Source: Adenophora triphylla var. japonica
Lineage: Eukaryota > Streptophyta > Magnoliopsida > Asterales > Campanulaceae
Direction of reading: 5' to 3'
Assembly (NCBI GenBank): GCA_022495995.1
Contig: JAFEMH010000936.1
Coordinates: 62,001-126,000 of the forward strand
Length of the DNA: 64,000 nucleotides
Below are positions 12,201-23,200 of the stretch, one piece after another (the first letter of the stretch is position 1; each line of letters opens with the position of its first letter). The position numbers and the translations under genes are program-made. The notes below the pieces were generated by a model, which made no database searches, was not told the origin of the DNA, and saw nothing but the letters and a program-made list of their open reading frames with translations.

Positions 12201-13212
12201 CCTAGAAAATAAATAAAAAACGAAGCATAAAAACAGAATCAAACGAATGATGATGCAAGGATAGAAACAGATTTTACACATTTTAAAATTTTAACAAAAC
12301 TTAGTGAGCTTGAAGGTTTTTAAAACTTCTGTTAGTGTTCTTGCCTATATTCAGTTTGATTGCAATTTGAATCCAGTAATTCAGTAACACCATTACATTT
12401 ATGTATAAGTACGTACTTAGAGTTGGAGCCACATTGCATGTTAGCGTTTCGAAGGTAAGTTTTGTAAAACAGTGACTGAACATGAGAATACCCAGGCATC
12501 ATAATATTAGTGTCAGGAAAAAGAAAATTCACTCCTGAATTTAAGCATATGTCGAGGTAAAAGGAAACACAGGCATTTGCAAGAAAGCATTGGTGATATA
12601 ATAATGCTTGAAACAAAGCAATAACTTCTTTCTTTTGTCATAAATTAGTAGAATAAATTCCAATCATACAAAGGAACTGGAGAAATAATTGCTAGCTTAG
12701 CTACCATGTAACTGGAAGTTATGATTTGGATCATACCCAACAATTGATTTTATATTTTTGGACATAATAAAAAGTGGGGAGAGGCTATTTCCACTACAAT
12801 ATTGGCTAATTATAAACAGAACCCTAGAAAGTAGGTAAAATTCCAATTATGGAAAGAAAAGGAAAAGCTTAGAAAAACCCAAGAAAGTAGGTATGGAATT
12901 ACAAACCTAAAAATTAACAAAAACAAATTCAAAATCAAAAACTGAGAAAAACCCAGATAGTGAGAATCGGATTATGGGTGTTGGAAAGATTGATTGGATG
13001 ATGCTGAAATAGTCATAATAGAATGAAAACATGGGTGATGAACTTACAGGTGGGGAATGAGAAGAGGAGGAGGAGGGAGGTTTATCGGAGATGGGATTGA
13101 GAAGAACAGTAGTGAGATCAGAGACAAGGTAGGCTGCTTTACTCCTCAACGATCGCCGCTGCTGTTTCTGCTCTCCTCCTCCTTCTCCTTCCTGCTGTTC
13201 TTGCCTACCCAT
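6228..13212 (-). CDS. TLDc-domain protein (plant nucleolar/oxidation-resistance-like), 387 aa
   Basis: The TLDc fold is known from OXR1/NCOA7-type proteins linked to oxidative-stress protection and V-ATPase regulation; the role of the plant member is not established. Exons on the minus strand, GT-AG and in phase: 13212-13048, 12201-11684, 11564-11492, 9417-9337, 9237-9168, 8223-8136, 8057-7973 and 6311-6228 (TAA). They total 1164 nt. Residues 1-55 are basic and Gln/Glu-rich followed by AAYLVSDLTTVLLNPISDKP. Residues 56-200 contain GPDTSSFTAFLYSFLSP and SLLSRGKQTVGKAFYQAARF. The TLDc core follows: TWRHGISLSTLYRRS, VVGDRKGAVFGGLVEAPLRP, GTNNTFVFTN, IFRPTGANRYFTLC, LALGGGNHFALYLDGDL, ETYGNCCLA and VELW-like EIELWGFVYGSQYEE. 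The whole domain is present and every junction is open, so it looks functional. It resembles Arabidopsis TLD-domain nucleolar proteins; this is from memory, not from a search. Confidence 0.93.
6435..7785. mobile_element. Non-autonomous Mutator-like element (MULE) with long terminal inverted repeats
   Basis: About 170-190 bp at each end are inverted copies. The left has GGGGAAATT...AGGGCCTAATATGTAAAA...AAAAACTCAGTTAAAT; the right reads the same on the minus strand, including CATGTGTCTTGCAC. Flanking 9-mers ATTTTCAAA (6426-6434) and TCTTTCAAA (7786-7794) agree at 7 of 9 positions, which fits an aged 9-bp MULE duplication. The interior (6650-7255) is C- and G-rich in blocks and ends in a CT microsatellite. 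It has no credible transposase, so it is non-autonomous. It lies in the last intron of the TLDc gene. Confidence 0.8.
7255..7278. repeat. (CT)n microsatellite
   Basis: About 12 CT units followed by a T-rich run, inside the MULE. Confidence 0.9.
8800..8975. repeat. Tandem duplication of ~90 bp in a TLDc intron
   Basis: GTGAACTGAAGAAGCTTCACA occurs at 8839 and 8928. Both copies are preceded by ATGGGA.AAAGATAA and followed by an AAAAGA...CGGATG block, so two diverged tandem copies are present. Non-coding. Confidence 0.75.
9418..11491. other. Large TLDc intron (2.07 kb) with an internal ~120-bp duplication
   Basis: A G run lies near 9978-9990 and CT/CACT simple repeats at 10632-10662. Segments about 10480-10606 and 10720-10846 are similar: GGACTAAATTACAGGCA with GGACCAAACTACAGGCA, then AGTGGTCTT and GAGGTGA.CATTGATGAG.TCT. 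No ORF is convincing. The fragments may be remnants of an older element I do not recognise. Confidence 0.6.
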
Positions 13213-13430
13213 TTATCAGTCAAGAATTACCTTTTTCTTTGAAATTAATTGCAAGTTTATGCTTTTTTGCGATTCAAATGAAGAATTGAAAGCAGAAGTA
13301 ATAATTAAGATTGAAGAACTGAACAAGGTTGGATGGTGGAAAGCAAAATGGGTATGTTGTAAGCAACAATAGCCGCCTTTTCTCACAACAAAATTAAAAT
13401 AATTACCCAAGTATATGCATTAACAAGGAG

Positions 13431-13503
13431 GACTCCGTGGCCCAATGGATAAGGCGCTGGTCTACGAAACCAGAGATTCTGGGTTCGATCCCCAGCGGAG
13501 TCG
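13431..13503 (+). tRNA. tRNA-Arg(ACG)
   Basis: A 73-nt cloverleaf. The acceptor GACTCCG pairs with CGGAGTC plus discriminator G. The D arm contains GCCCAATGGATAAGGC. The anticodon stem CTGGT/ACCAG encloses loop CTACGAA (anticodon ACG, read as ICG). The T arm is CTGGG-TTCGATC-CCCAG. A box and B box (GGTTCGATCCC) are intact, and a T run follows 3' as a Pol III terminator. It lies about 220 bp upstream of the TLDc start codon on the opposite strand. No intron. Confidence 0.96.
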
Positions 13504-13934
13504 TTTTCATTTTCTTTTTATTTTTTTTTGCATTTCCTCACTTGTGGGCGGATGGGCCGTTGCTTTTTTCCATACTATTAATTCCAAGATCCAATCCAAC
13601 AGTATTTTTATGGATCTGAACCATTGGGCACACAAATTAAAGTGAATTTAACTCTTTAGATTCCCCCTGTCACTTTTTTTGAGAAATAAACGAGGTTGAA
13701 CATCTACGGTATAAATCACATCATGGGTGAATAATATTATGAACAGTATTAAATATCAAATTTTTTATTTTGCTCTCATTAAATTGTTCCTTTTCATTTT
13801 GTCCTTAAAATTTTATTTTATTTTTTCATTAAAAAAACAAAAACTCACGTTTCATCGAATACGGGCTTTTACTACTAGTTTGAAATAACTTACAATTTGA
13901 GAAGTAAATAAAATCAGCCATTCATTATAATATA

Positions 13935-14216
13935 CTCCCTCCGTCCCAGCCCAGTGTACACTTATTTCCCTTTTGATCCGTTCCAGTCCAGTATAAACTA
14001 CCATAAATGGTATGTCATTTAATATTTTATATTCTCCCTACCCCACCCACTCATTAACTCCACTCATTCTCCACCATACAATTTATTCAACCAACCTACT
14101 ATTTACTCCACTCATTCTCTCTCTTCATTTTCTACCGCACATTTTTATTATCTTAATAATATTTCTTAATCGGCGTGCCTTAATCAATGATGCACACTTG
14201 GGTGGGACGGAGGGAG
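13935..14216. mobile_element. Stowaway MITE (~282 bp)
   Basis: Ends CTCCCTCCGTCCCAGCCCAG and TTGGGTGGGACGGAGGGAG, flanked by TA. A second, one-ended Stowaway start (CTTCCTCCGTCCCAATCC) lies at about 14254. Confidence 0.9.
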
Positions 14217-14399
14217 TAGATGTACATTTATTTAGTGCAATGCATAATATATTACTTCCTCCGTCCCAATCCAAGTATATCTCGTTGTCTATTTTGAATA
14301 AAACTATTTTATATTGAAACACACAAAAAGAAAAGAGTTGGTCTTATAAAAAAATTAGTTTTTCCTGCCACTTAGGAAAAACGGGTTTTGTTTTTCCCG

Positions 14400-14885
14400 T
14401 TTGTGTCAGTACCAGTTTAACAAAGTGTCAGTGTGACAAAGTGTCAGTGCATGTGTAACAAAGTGCCAGTGCAAAAAAGTGTCAGTACCAGTTTAACAAA
14501 GTGCCAGTATAAACAAAGTGCCATTGCATGTGTAACAAAGTGCCAGTGTAAAAAGTGTTAGTGCCAGTTTAACAAAGTGCCAGTGTTAGTGTAACAAAGT
14601 GTCAGTGTAAAAAAGTGTCAGTGCATATATATTAAGTGTCTGTTTATATACAAACACTGGCACTTTGTTACACTAACACATTGTTAAACCAACACCGGCA
14701 CTTGTTTTACACTAACACCGGCACTTTGTTACACTAACACTGACACTTTTTTACATTAACACTGACACTTTTTTACACTCGCACTTTGTTACACATGCAC
14801 TGACACTGGGTTTCTGGACAAAGAGATCTTTTAACTGGCACTTTTTTAGACGTGCACTGGTACATTTTTACCATAACCCTGACAA
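14400..14885. repeat. Large foldback locus built of degenerate ~20-30 bp tandem repeats
   Basis: Left arm (14400-14640): repeated variants of AACAAAGTGYCAGTG spaced by GTGTAA or CAGTTT. Right arm (14655-14885): the complement, CACTGRCACTTTGTTA, in the same density. A short AT-rich spacer (TATATATTAAG...TTTATATA) lies between. A transcript could form an imperfect hairpin of more than 200 bp. No coding potential and no clear transposon ends. Confidence 0.85.
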
Positions 14886-14984
14886 TTATTTAGACAACTG
14901 CTGTCACTCCCTCGAAAGCAAGAGAATGAAGAACAGAAGAGCAACAATTCGATAGCAGTTGGTCGTCACCAGAAGCTCTGTCTC

Positions 14985-15371
14985 TCAATTGACTTGCTGA
15001 GGCAAAACCTCATCATCCAACTCATGTATTTCGAAAACAGGAGCGTAACGCCCTAACCCCAATTGATTCAAGCAAACCCTAACCCCATTTTTATCCAAAT
15101 TGTTATTCCATGCCCTAGCATCAGTATCATCAGATGGGCCATCCAATTCAACTCCATCAGAAACCCTAACCCTAACATCTCTCCTATGCCCAACAAAATT
15201 CGCATGCCTTTTATCTCCATTAAGCAAATGAATTGGGCTTTGCTCCTTCAATCCACTATCCGACACATCGTCTCCGTCAAAATCCCTAAATCCAATTTCG
15301 TCGTCATCATCGCTTTCACTAAACTTATCATCTTCGTCAGTCTTTAAAGAAGCCCTCCAATTCGATCTCAC
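14985..15371 (-). pseudogene. SAM-domain protein gene fragment (truncated)
   Basis: The minus-strand frame encodes acidic segments (TDEDDKFSESDDDDEIGF), a VRVRVSDGVELDGPSDD stretch, then LNQLGLGRYAPVFEIHELDD and EVLP. This is the first half of a sterile alpha motif as in plant SAM-domain proteins. The family normally continues with a leucine-rich helix and a conserved DLK..GI segment; here it reads into PQQVN and a stop. No further SAM exon is visible downstream, where the foldback repeat locus begins within about 100 bp. The frame is open upstream to about 15385 without a good ATG. Probably a gene remnant; a distant downstream exon cannot be excluded. Confidence 0.7.
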
Positions 15372-15536
15372 TTTTGTGCTTCTGGGCGCCGCAAGCGAGA
15401 GAAAGAGTCGACGTCTTCTAAAAACACGTTTTTTTTTTAAGCTTGAAAAAAACGCGTTTTTTGTGAGATTTTGTCAAAAGAAAATTAGTTTCGTTTATAT
15501 TAGGACAAAAGGAGTATATATTATGATAACAATATA

Positions 15537-15813
15537 CTCCTCCGTCCCGGTAATTGCTTTACCCTTTTGGGGTGGGCACGCAAATTAAGAAAATTGATGA
15601 GTGGATAAAATGTTGTGAGTGTAATAGTAAAATAGGAGAGAGAATGAGTGGAGGAAATAGTAAATTTGAAAAATGTTGTGAGTGTAATTGTAAAATAGGA
15701 GAGAGAATGAGTGGGTGGAATAGTAAAGATTATTTGTCATTTTAGGAAAGGTGATGCTTTAAACGGGACACCCATTTTGACAAAAAGTGAAGTTATTAAT
15801 GAGACGGAGGGAG
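15537..15813. mobile_element. Stowaway MITE, family shared with 41597 and 18922
   Basis: TA-flanked ends CTCCTCCGTCCCGGTAATTG and GAGACGGAGGGAG. The interior contains two tandem copies of AATGTTGTGAGTGTAAT.GTAAAATAGGAGAG. It is nearly colinear with the 278-bp element at 41597-41874. Confidence 0.9.
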
Positions 15814-15899
15814 TATATGTATATTTATTTAGTGTAATATTACATATATGACATAATATTTATTATATTATAGTAATATTATATTATTCATAATATATA

Positions 15900-16133
15900 C
15901 TCCCTCTATTCTAGAAAAATATGCACAATTTTATATGACACGAAAATTAAAGAGAAAAGTGTAAAAAGTGATGTGTTGGAAGCGTAGATGATTGGATATG
16001 AGAGAGAAAGTAAAGTAAGTGGGTAATTATTGTGAATATGAAAAGTGGGTATCATTTACTTTTTGGGACTTTACTGATTACTTTGGGATAATCAAAATAG
16101 GTATTTTTGCATATTAATATGGGACGGATGAAG
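15900..16133. mobile_element. Stowaway MITE
   Basis: Ends CTCCCTCTATTCTAG...ATATGCA and TGCATATTAATATGGGACGGATGAAG, TA-flanked. Confidence 0.75.
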
Positions 16134-16169
16134 TATAATATATGTTCATAATGTAATATGATATAATAT

Positions 16170-18919
16170 AAGGCTCCGTTTGTTTTACGTAAAACGATTT
16201 TCAAAAAATGATTTCCTGTAAAATGTTTTTCGAAAAATGATTTCTTGTAAAATATTTTTCGAAAAATGAGATAAACATTGCTGTTTGTTAAGGAAAATGT
16301 TTTTCGAAAAATATTTACATGTTTTAATGAAAATATTTGTTAATAAAAACACAATTTGAGATAAGTTAAAAGAGATAGGGTGGGGTAGGGTGATGGAGGT
16401 GGGGTGGTAGGGTAGGAGGTGGGAATTAAGAGGGGTGAGGTGGGTGGGTGTGGGGTGGATAGGGTAGGGGTAGGATAGGGTGGTGAGAGAAATATAAATG
16501 GTAATATGATGGTAGGCTAGGGTGGTGATAGGATAGAGGCGGGGTATAGTGGATAGGTGAGAGTGTGTGGGTGTAGGGTGGGGGAGTTGTTAAAAAATAA
16601 ATTAATTTAATTATGAGTAAAAAAATTGGATCGTCTGAGGGGGGTTGGTGGTTGGTGGGGGTCGTGAGGGTTGTTAAAAAATAATTTTAATACGAATAAA
16701 AAGTTTGCTTGTAAGTGGGGAAATTGCTAAAATATAATTTTAAAATGAAAAAAAATATATTTTGGCCTTTAGGTGGTTGTGGGAGTATGTAGTTGTTAAA
16801 AATAATTTTAAAATGATTTTTTTTTACCAGATCGAGGGGTGGGGGGCATGGGGTGGTGGTGAGTGAGGTGGGGGTGGGGGTGGTGGTGTTGAGGAGGGAG
16901 GGAGAATTGTAAAATCTTATATACATCCGTAAAAGAAACATGCAAAATTTAATAATATTGATCTTCATGAAGACAACACATACAACTACAAATTCATATG
17001 TATATTAAGAAAGCAATTATTAATAAGTACGGATTGGGTTGAGTCGAGACCGTTTGGGCTGTGCCGTTTTGCTACATGTGCGGTTTGGGCTCAATGCGGT
17101 TTGACTTAGGCGGTTTGGATCAGGCGGTTTGGCACGGATGCGGTTTTTGGTGCGGGTTGTCTCAAGAGATTTGGCTCAGGCGCTTTGTCAAGTGAGTTTT
17201 CTTTGGTGCGATTTTAGCTTAGGCGGTTTGGATCAGGCGGTTTGACACGGATGCGGTTTGGGGTGCGATTTGGCTCAGGCGATTTTGATCCTAGGTTTGG
17301 GACAAATGATGTTTGGGTCAAGTGAGGTTTGGCTTTGGTGTGGTTTTTGGCCAAGACGGATTGGGTTTTTATACAATTAGAATTATTGAATATATCCCGT
17401 GCAAACACGCTAATTATCCGTGTCAGGGTTCCTCATGAAGAAAAAAAACCCTCGCCCAACTACCATAAAAAATAAATTTTGGCTATGAGTCATAAAATTC
17501 ACCCCACCATGAATTTTTTTCCCACTTTTTCATTCCCTATTTTTGTAAAGCTATAAATCATCAATTCAACTAACTCTATAATGTCCTTTAGTGGAATATT
17601 GGTAAAGCCAAAATCTCCCCCAAAATATGATAATAAACCAATTTTCAAAAACGTTGAAATTTCCTATAATTATGTCAGCAAACATGCTTCACACCCATTC
17701 AGTTTACCTGGATATTTCTTTGAATATTGAAAAATCTTGAAAATATAAAGATAATTTTTTTAGAAATGAATTGACTTGGGAGAGTGGGAGGGGAATTTCC
17801 GGAAAGAGCAAGTTTTGGGAGAAACTAGTTTCTCCATAAATTATAAAAAATCCATTTTTTTTCTACTTGCAAGTAGTTAGCGAATATTTAGGAACAGTTT
17901 ATAAAACAGGACTTTGTATAACTTAAGGAGAAACTAGTTTCTCCCAAAATCTTGTGTTCCGGAAAATAGGGCTTCTCTTTATTAAAGAGAGGAGAAGCAA
18001 ATTTGAAATTTTTCTTCGTGTAATAATAATAATAAAAAAACATTGTATAAATAAAAATATTACTAAAATCTTTTTCATGCCCTCGATTTTTTCATTCCAT
18101 TTTTCGTTGAACAAAAAATGAAAAAAATATAGGGCGAAAATAACGTAATTTACACTACAGAAATATAAAAGATAAAAGAAAGAAATAAAACACAAAAAAA
18201 TACTCTCCATCAGTCGAAGCCTTTCTCATCCGTCTCCACCTCCATAATAACATGCAAAAAAAAAAATAGTCTATAAAAAAAAAAAGTACATGTAAAAGAA
18301 TGCTAAAATTACAGAGTACATCGTTATTATGGAACAACATGAATTACAAACATTGAGTTTTTAATTTTTTCCATTTTTGAAATATTGAAATTTGAAATCG
18401 GTTATTTCTCTCAAGTCCATTTTCAATCCACACCTACACATCCTCCACAAATTAAGCACGTCTATCAAAAATTTGCAAATTTTTGTTTTTTAAACCACTT
18501 ATGTTGGTGAAAATATAGAACACGAAAAGGCAATATGTATTAGAAATATTTTATTTAAAACCAAGAAATATTTTTGTTAAAAAAGTTAGGATTTTTTTAA
18601 AATCAATTATATTTATTTTCTTTTCAACATATTTATGTACATTTAAAACATGTAAATAATGTTTTTATGAAAGGATGGGGTAGGTGGGGGTGGTTGATGT
18701 AATGTGGGGTATATTAAAAGTTAGGTGTGTTTGTGTGAGCGTGTGTTAGCATTTTTCGAAAAATGTTTTAATTAAAAAAATATTCGTAAATCATTTTATT
18801 TAGAAAAGTGGGAAAAATATTTTTTGAAAAATATTTTCTCCATTTTCGATACTTACCAAATATCGAAAAATGGGAAAAACATTTTTCAAAAAATATTTTC
18901 CCTCAAACAAATGAAGCTT
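16170..18919. mobile_element. Probable long element with terminal inverted repeats (2.75 kb)
   Basis: The left end (AAGGCTCCGTTTGTTTTACG) and the right end on the minus strand (AAGCTTCATTTGTTTGAGGG) resemble each other. Both are followed by repeats of GGAAAATGTTTTTCGAAAAAT in inverted orientation (16210-16320 and 18750-18905). The interior has GGTGGGGT-rich stretches (16375-16900), a GCGGTTTGG repeat block (17036-17350) and AT-rich DNA. No transposase frame. No target duplication is evident, so class assignment (hAT-like or foldback) is open. Confidence 0.5.
17036..17350. repeat. Degenerate GCGGTTTGG-type tandem repeats
   Basis: About a dozen copies of GCGGTTTGG or close variants separated by short spacers (CTCAGGCGG, CACGGAT, ATCAGGCGG). 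G/T-biased on the plus strand. It lies inside the 16170-18919 element. Confidence 0.75.
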
Positions 18920-18921
18920 AA

Positions 18922-19194
18922 TCCCTCCGTCCCAATAAAAGCTTCATCAATTACTTAAAAGGGCGTCTCGTTAGAAGCTTCACCTTTTCTAAAATGGCAA
19001 ATAATTTTTACTATTCCACCCACTAATTTTCTCTTCTATTTCACTTTTATACTCACAACACTTTTCAAATTTACTATTTCCTCCACTCATTTTCTCTCCT
19101 ATTTTACTTTTACACTCACAATATTTTTTTCACTTACTTTTTTTTTTAATTTGCGTGTCAAACTAAAATGATGAAGCTATTATCGGAACAGGAG
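18922..19194. mobile_element. Stowaway MITE (inverted orientation of the 15537 family)
   Basis: Left end CCCTCCGTCCCAATAAAAGC; right end AGCTATTATCGGAACAGGAG. The interior contains ACTCACAACA...TTTACTATT twice, the complement of the GTTGTGAGT repeats seen at 15537 and 41597. Confidence 0.75.
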
Positions 19195-19407
19195 TATAAC
19201 TTTTCAATCTTAATGTGCGAAGAAAAGAGAAAAAAGTAGATGAGGAGGGTGGGGTAGGGTTTAGATATCCGTTTCCGAGCTATCAGACAAAGACGTTCGT
19301 TCAGTTTACTGCAAACAAAAGTCCTCAGTCAGTCCGTCCGTCCTTACCTAACGCCACGCCACTTCCCATTCACAACCCCGTTTTATGATGATAACTAATA
19401 CGGAGTA

Positions 19408-19669
19408 CTCTCTCTCTCCCTCGATATCAGAATAGAATAAATATCGGATGTTTTTTTTTCAACTTGATTTAATTTTGATCACATTATTACTTAAATTTAA
19501 TTATTTTATAAAATTATTAAAATTGTTACTAGCAATTTTTTTAATTGAGAATCAAATAAAACTTTTAGACTTTCTTGTTGATTATTAAATCTTCATTAAA
19601 TTGAGGTCAAACGTAAATCAAGCTAACCAAAATGTCAAACATGTGTTATTTATTCTAATACAGAGGGAG
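19408..19669. mobile_element. Stowaway-like MITE
   Basis: Ends CTCTCTCTCTCCCTCGATAT and ATTCTAATACAGAGGGAG next to TA, with AATAAAT...ATTTATT arms. More diverged than the others. Confidence 0.55.
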
Positions 19670-19728
19670 TAATAAATGTTATTAATGTTATTGCACAATA
19701 CTAATGTTATTAATATTATTACAAAATA

Positions 19729-20030
19729 CTCCTTCGTTCCGGAATAAATATTGCATTTATTCAACTAAGTTAAATTTTGACAAAAAAAAGTTATGAATAA
19801 TAGTATAATACGAAGATAGAGAGAAAGAGTGAATGAGGTATTGTGATTAATAAAAGTGAAACATGAGAGAGAATGAGTGTGAGAAATAGGAAGTGAATTG
19901 TTATTTTGAATATGACAAATGGATATCGTTGAATATAAAATTATAAAAACTTTGTCATTTTAGATAGTTTCTCCACTTACGTGAAATTGACAAAAAAAAT
20001 AAAAATTACACTCACGTGAAATTGAGGGAA
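19729..20030. mobile_element. Degraded Stowaway-like MITE upstream of the annexin gene
   Basis: The left end CTCCTTCGTTCCGGAATAAA is clear; the right end (TGAAATTGAGGGAA) is diverged. Its right end lies about 190 bp before the annexin ATG, so it may contribute to the promoter region. Confidence 0.4.
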
Positions 20031-20149
20031 TATCTTTTATTTATTTTTATATTTGGACTAAAGTATTTTCTAAATACGTATAACAATACACAATTTATTT
20101 TGGGTTGGAAAAAAAAAAATTGTAACGGTTTATGGGAGTAATACATTCA

Positions 20150-20221
20150 CTTATTTATACTCACCATTTCATTTCATAATTCACACCTACAGAGAAAAAA
20201 CAGAAAGAAGAAAGAAGAAAA
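20150..20221 (+). promoter_or_regulatory. Putative annexin core promoter and 5' leader
   Basis: A TATA-like TTATTTATACTC lies at 20150-20161, about 60-70 bp before the ATG. A purine-rich leader (AGAAAAAACAGAAAGAAG) precedes the ATG, which has context AAAAATGGCG. The transcription start is inferred only. Confidence 0.4.
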
Positions 20222-23200
20222 ATGGCGACATTAACAATACCATCATCAGTTCCTTCTCCTGCTGAGGATTCCGAGCAACTCCATAAGGCCTTTGCAGGTT
20301 TTATTTATTTTCACCTTTTCTTACCCTTTTAATTTCACACATACATGCCTACCTTCTCATTTCCATTTCCATTTCCATTTCTATTTCTCTATCTCAATTT
20401 CCTTTTGTTTTTCCTGATCAATGTTGGATTAGATTAATCAGAATTATTGATCCAAAGTTCTAATTAACATGGGTTTGGTTGTCAATTTACATGCTGTTAA
20501 TGAAGTTTACTGTGAATTTGATTTGTTTTATTTTAATTTTTTTTGGATTTTGTTGAGGTTGCCTTTGAATCATGTGGGAAGATTTTCATTTACTATGTGT
20601 TTTTTGTTATCTGCGTTGACTTAAGAAAAGGACTTTTTGGCAAAATGATTGTGGTCAGGTCAATCCAGCTTCATTAATAGAGACTTTTATGTAAGAATTA
20701 AGGGTTGATAACCATTGTTTGCCCCTTATATATTAGATCAGTGGTAACTTGACAGTAAGGCCGAATAATCAAAAGTGTTATTCGAGTGGTTTGACTTATA
20801 GTTGTTTTAATGAAGAGATCATTTGAGATTGGTTTGTGAGATAATTAAACTGATGTGATTAAACAAAAACTCGAGTTTGTTGGATAATTTGAGCTTGATT
20901 TTGTAAGCATATAGCGTAATAAGTCCTATTGAAAATGCGAAGCTTCTAATCTTGGCTCGATTTAGAGCTTGTTTTTTTATTGGTTTTTGAACGCCTTTCA
21001 ATTTCACTGTGATTCCAAACAAGCTTGAACAATCAACTATTTTCGTCGTCGTATTACCTTGGTTTTCACCCTGCTCAAGTCTAATGACTGAAAGCTATAG
21101 GGCTAAACACGTAAATTTTGAGTCTTATAGCCCAATTCTTAAGTAATGTTTTGGTCCTATATATGATTATGAATGGCATAAAGTGTATTCTGATTTTGAG
21201 ATCGCAAAAGTTTGTGAAGCCTCTTTGATTGAGCTTTTCCTTTTTCCATTCTTACTGCACTACTACAAAAATGCCTTTTAGAGGCTATTTGTTTGAGACA
21301 ATAATCTTATATAGTCCCTATTTAAACATTTTTGGGACATCATTTCTCTAATGGTCCCTATTTTGACATGTTATATTTATGCTTGTGACTGTGATTGTTG
21401 TCATTAAAGTATTTGTGACACCCACTTAATGAGACCCCTATATCGTCCATGCTCTGTTCTTAATTCAAAAAGAGACGGTAATAGAGGCTATTTAAGACTA
21501 TAAACTGCTATCTCAATAGCCATGTTTTTTAGTAGTGCTAGTACTTGTTTGTAAAGATGAAAGTGTTTTCTCACCAATTTGTGATAGATTTACAGATATT
21601 TGATATAAACTGATATGCTTGGTGTTTATCAATCTAATGTGTACGAGATTCCATTGTAGGATGGGGAACAAATGAGGCGTTAATTATTCAGATTTTGGCA
21701 CATAGGAATGGTGTGCAGCGCAAATTGATTCAAGAAACATATGCTGCAACATATGGAGAAGATCTCCTCAAAGCTCTCGATAAAGAGCTCTCAAGCGACT
21801 TTGAGGTCAGCGTTTCAGAACTTTTTTGTGCTTTACAAACAAGAAGTATTTTACTAGAAGCATCTTAATTTGTAAATGTTGATTAAGTAGGTTTTTTCTT
21901 TGGAAATTGGACCATTTCAAATACGAATGACCGATTTTTTTATTTTATTTTTCAAATTTGATCTTGATCAAGAACAAATTTGAAAAAAAAAAATTGTCAT
22001 TCATTTTGGGACGGAGGGAGTAGTTTTCATTAGAGGTGATAATTGTAAAGTCTTATATATACATTCTTTGTTGTTGTGTAATTGATTAAACAGCGGGCTG
22101 TGTTGACATGGACCATGGAGCCAGCTGAGCGTGATGCCTTCTTGGCTAATGAATCGACAAAAATGTTGACTGCAAACAATTGGGTTCTTTTGGAAATAGC
22201 TTGCACCAGGTCTTCCAAACATCTTTTCTTAGTGAGGGAGGCCTATCATGCTCGTTATAAGAAATCCATTGAAGAAGATGTTGCATATCATACCAAGGGT
22301 GACATCCGTAAGGTAAACTGATAGATCTGTTAAATATTAACTGAGTCATCGTCCATATAACTAGATCTGTTAAATATTTAACTGAGTCATATTCCATGTA
22401 ACCAGATCCGTTAAATATTTGCATGAAATTGGCTGGTTGTTTACTTGGTTTGGTTTGCCCGTACAGCTTTTAGTTCCTCTGGTGAGCTCTTTCCGTTATG
22501 AGGGGGATGAGGTGAATATGATGTTAGCGAAATCCGAGGCTAAGATCCTTCGCGAGAAGATCTCCGAGAAGGCTTACAGTGATGAGGAGCTGATTAGGAT
22601 TCTCACGACGAGGAGTAAAGCACAGCTCAATGCTTCACTCAATCACTACAATAATCATTTCGGTAATGCCATCACCAAGGTAATATATCTACTCTCTTTT
22701 GTTTGTTTAACCCATAAGTATCAAGTACTCCCTCCGTCCCAAAATGAATGTCTAGTTATCATTTAAGAGTCGTTTTGAAAATGTTTACTTTTTTTAAATT
22801 TAATGGCAAAAATGCATTCTTGTTATCTACTTTCTAATTAACTTCTAATTTTGCAAGTGTATAATGAATACTGAAAAAAGTTAGGTGAAAAATCATTTAG
22901 GCACAGTTTTCTTAGAAAAAAGACATTCAATTTAAGGACAATGGAAGCACTTACTTTTCTTAAAAGAATTTACGTTCCATAATGGTTTTTCATCCTCTAG
23001 ATGTTTTTTGTTTTGTTTCATATGTCGAATTTGAGATTCTAAACTAGTACTGTATATTTTGATTATGCAGGATTTGAAGACTGACCCAAACGACGAGTAC
23101 CTCAAGTTCTTGAGAGCAACAATAAAGTGCTTGACTACCCCCGAGAAATATTTTGAAAAGGTTCTTCGGCTAGCCATAAATAGGGTTGGGACGGATGAAA

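Noticed and set aside
14400..14885. Regularly spaced repeats resembling a CRISPR array
   Set aside because: Repeats are degenerate, spacers are not unique, the locus is inverted on itself, and the DNA is plant nuclear.
15165..15180. CCCTAACCCTAAC resembling plant telomeric repeat
   Set aside because: Only two units, and inside the coding frame of the SAM-domain fragment.
16375..16900. GGTGGGGT-rich stretches as possible telomere-like or regulatory G-quadruplex region
   Set aside because: Irregular and composition-driven; no repeat unit could be defined beyond the G/T bias.
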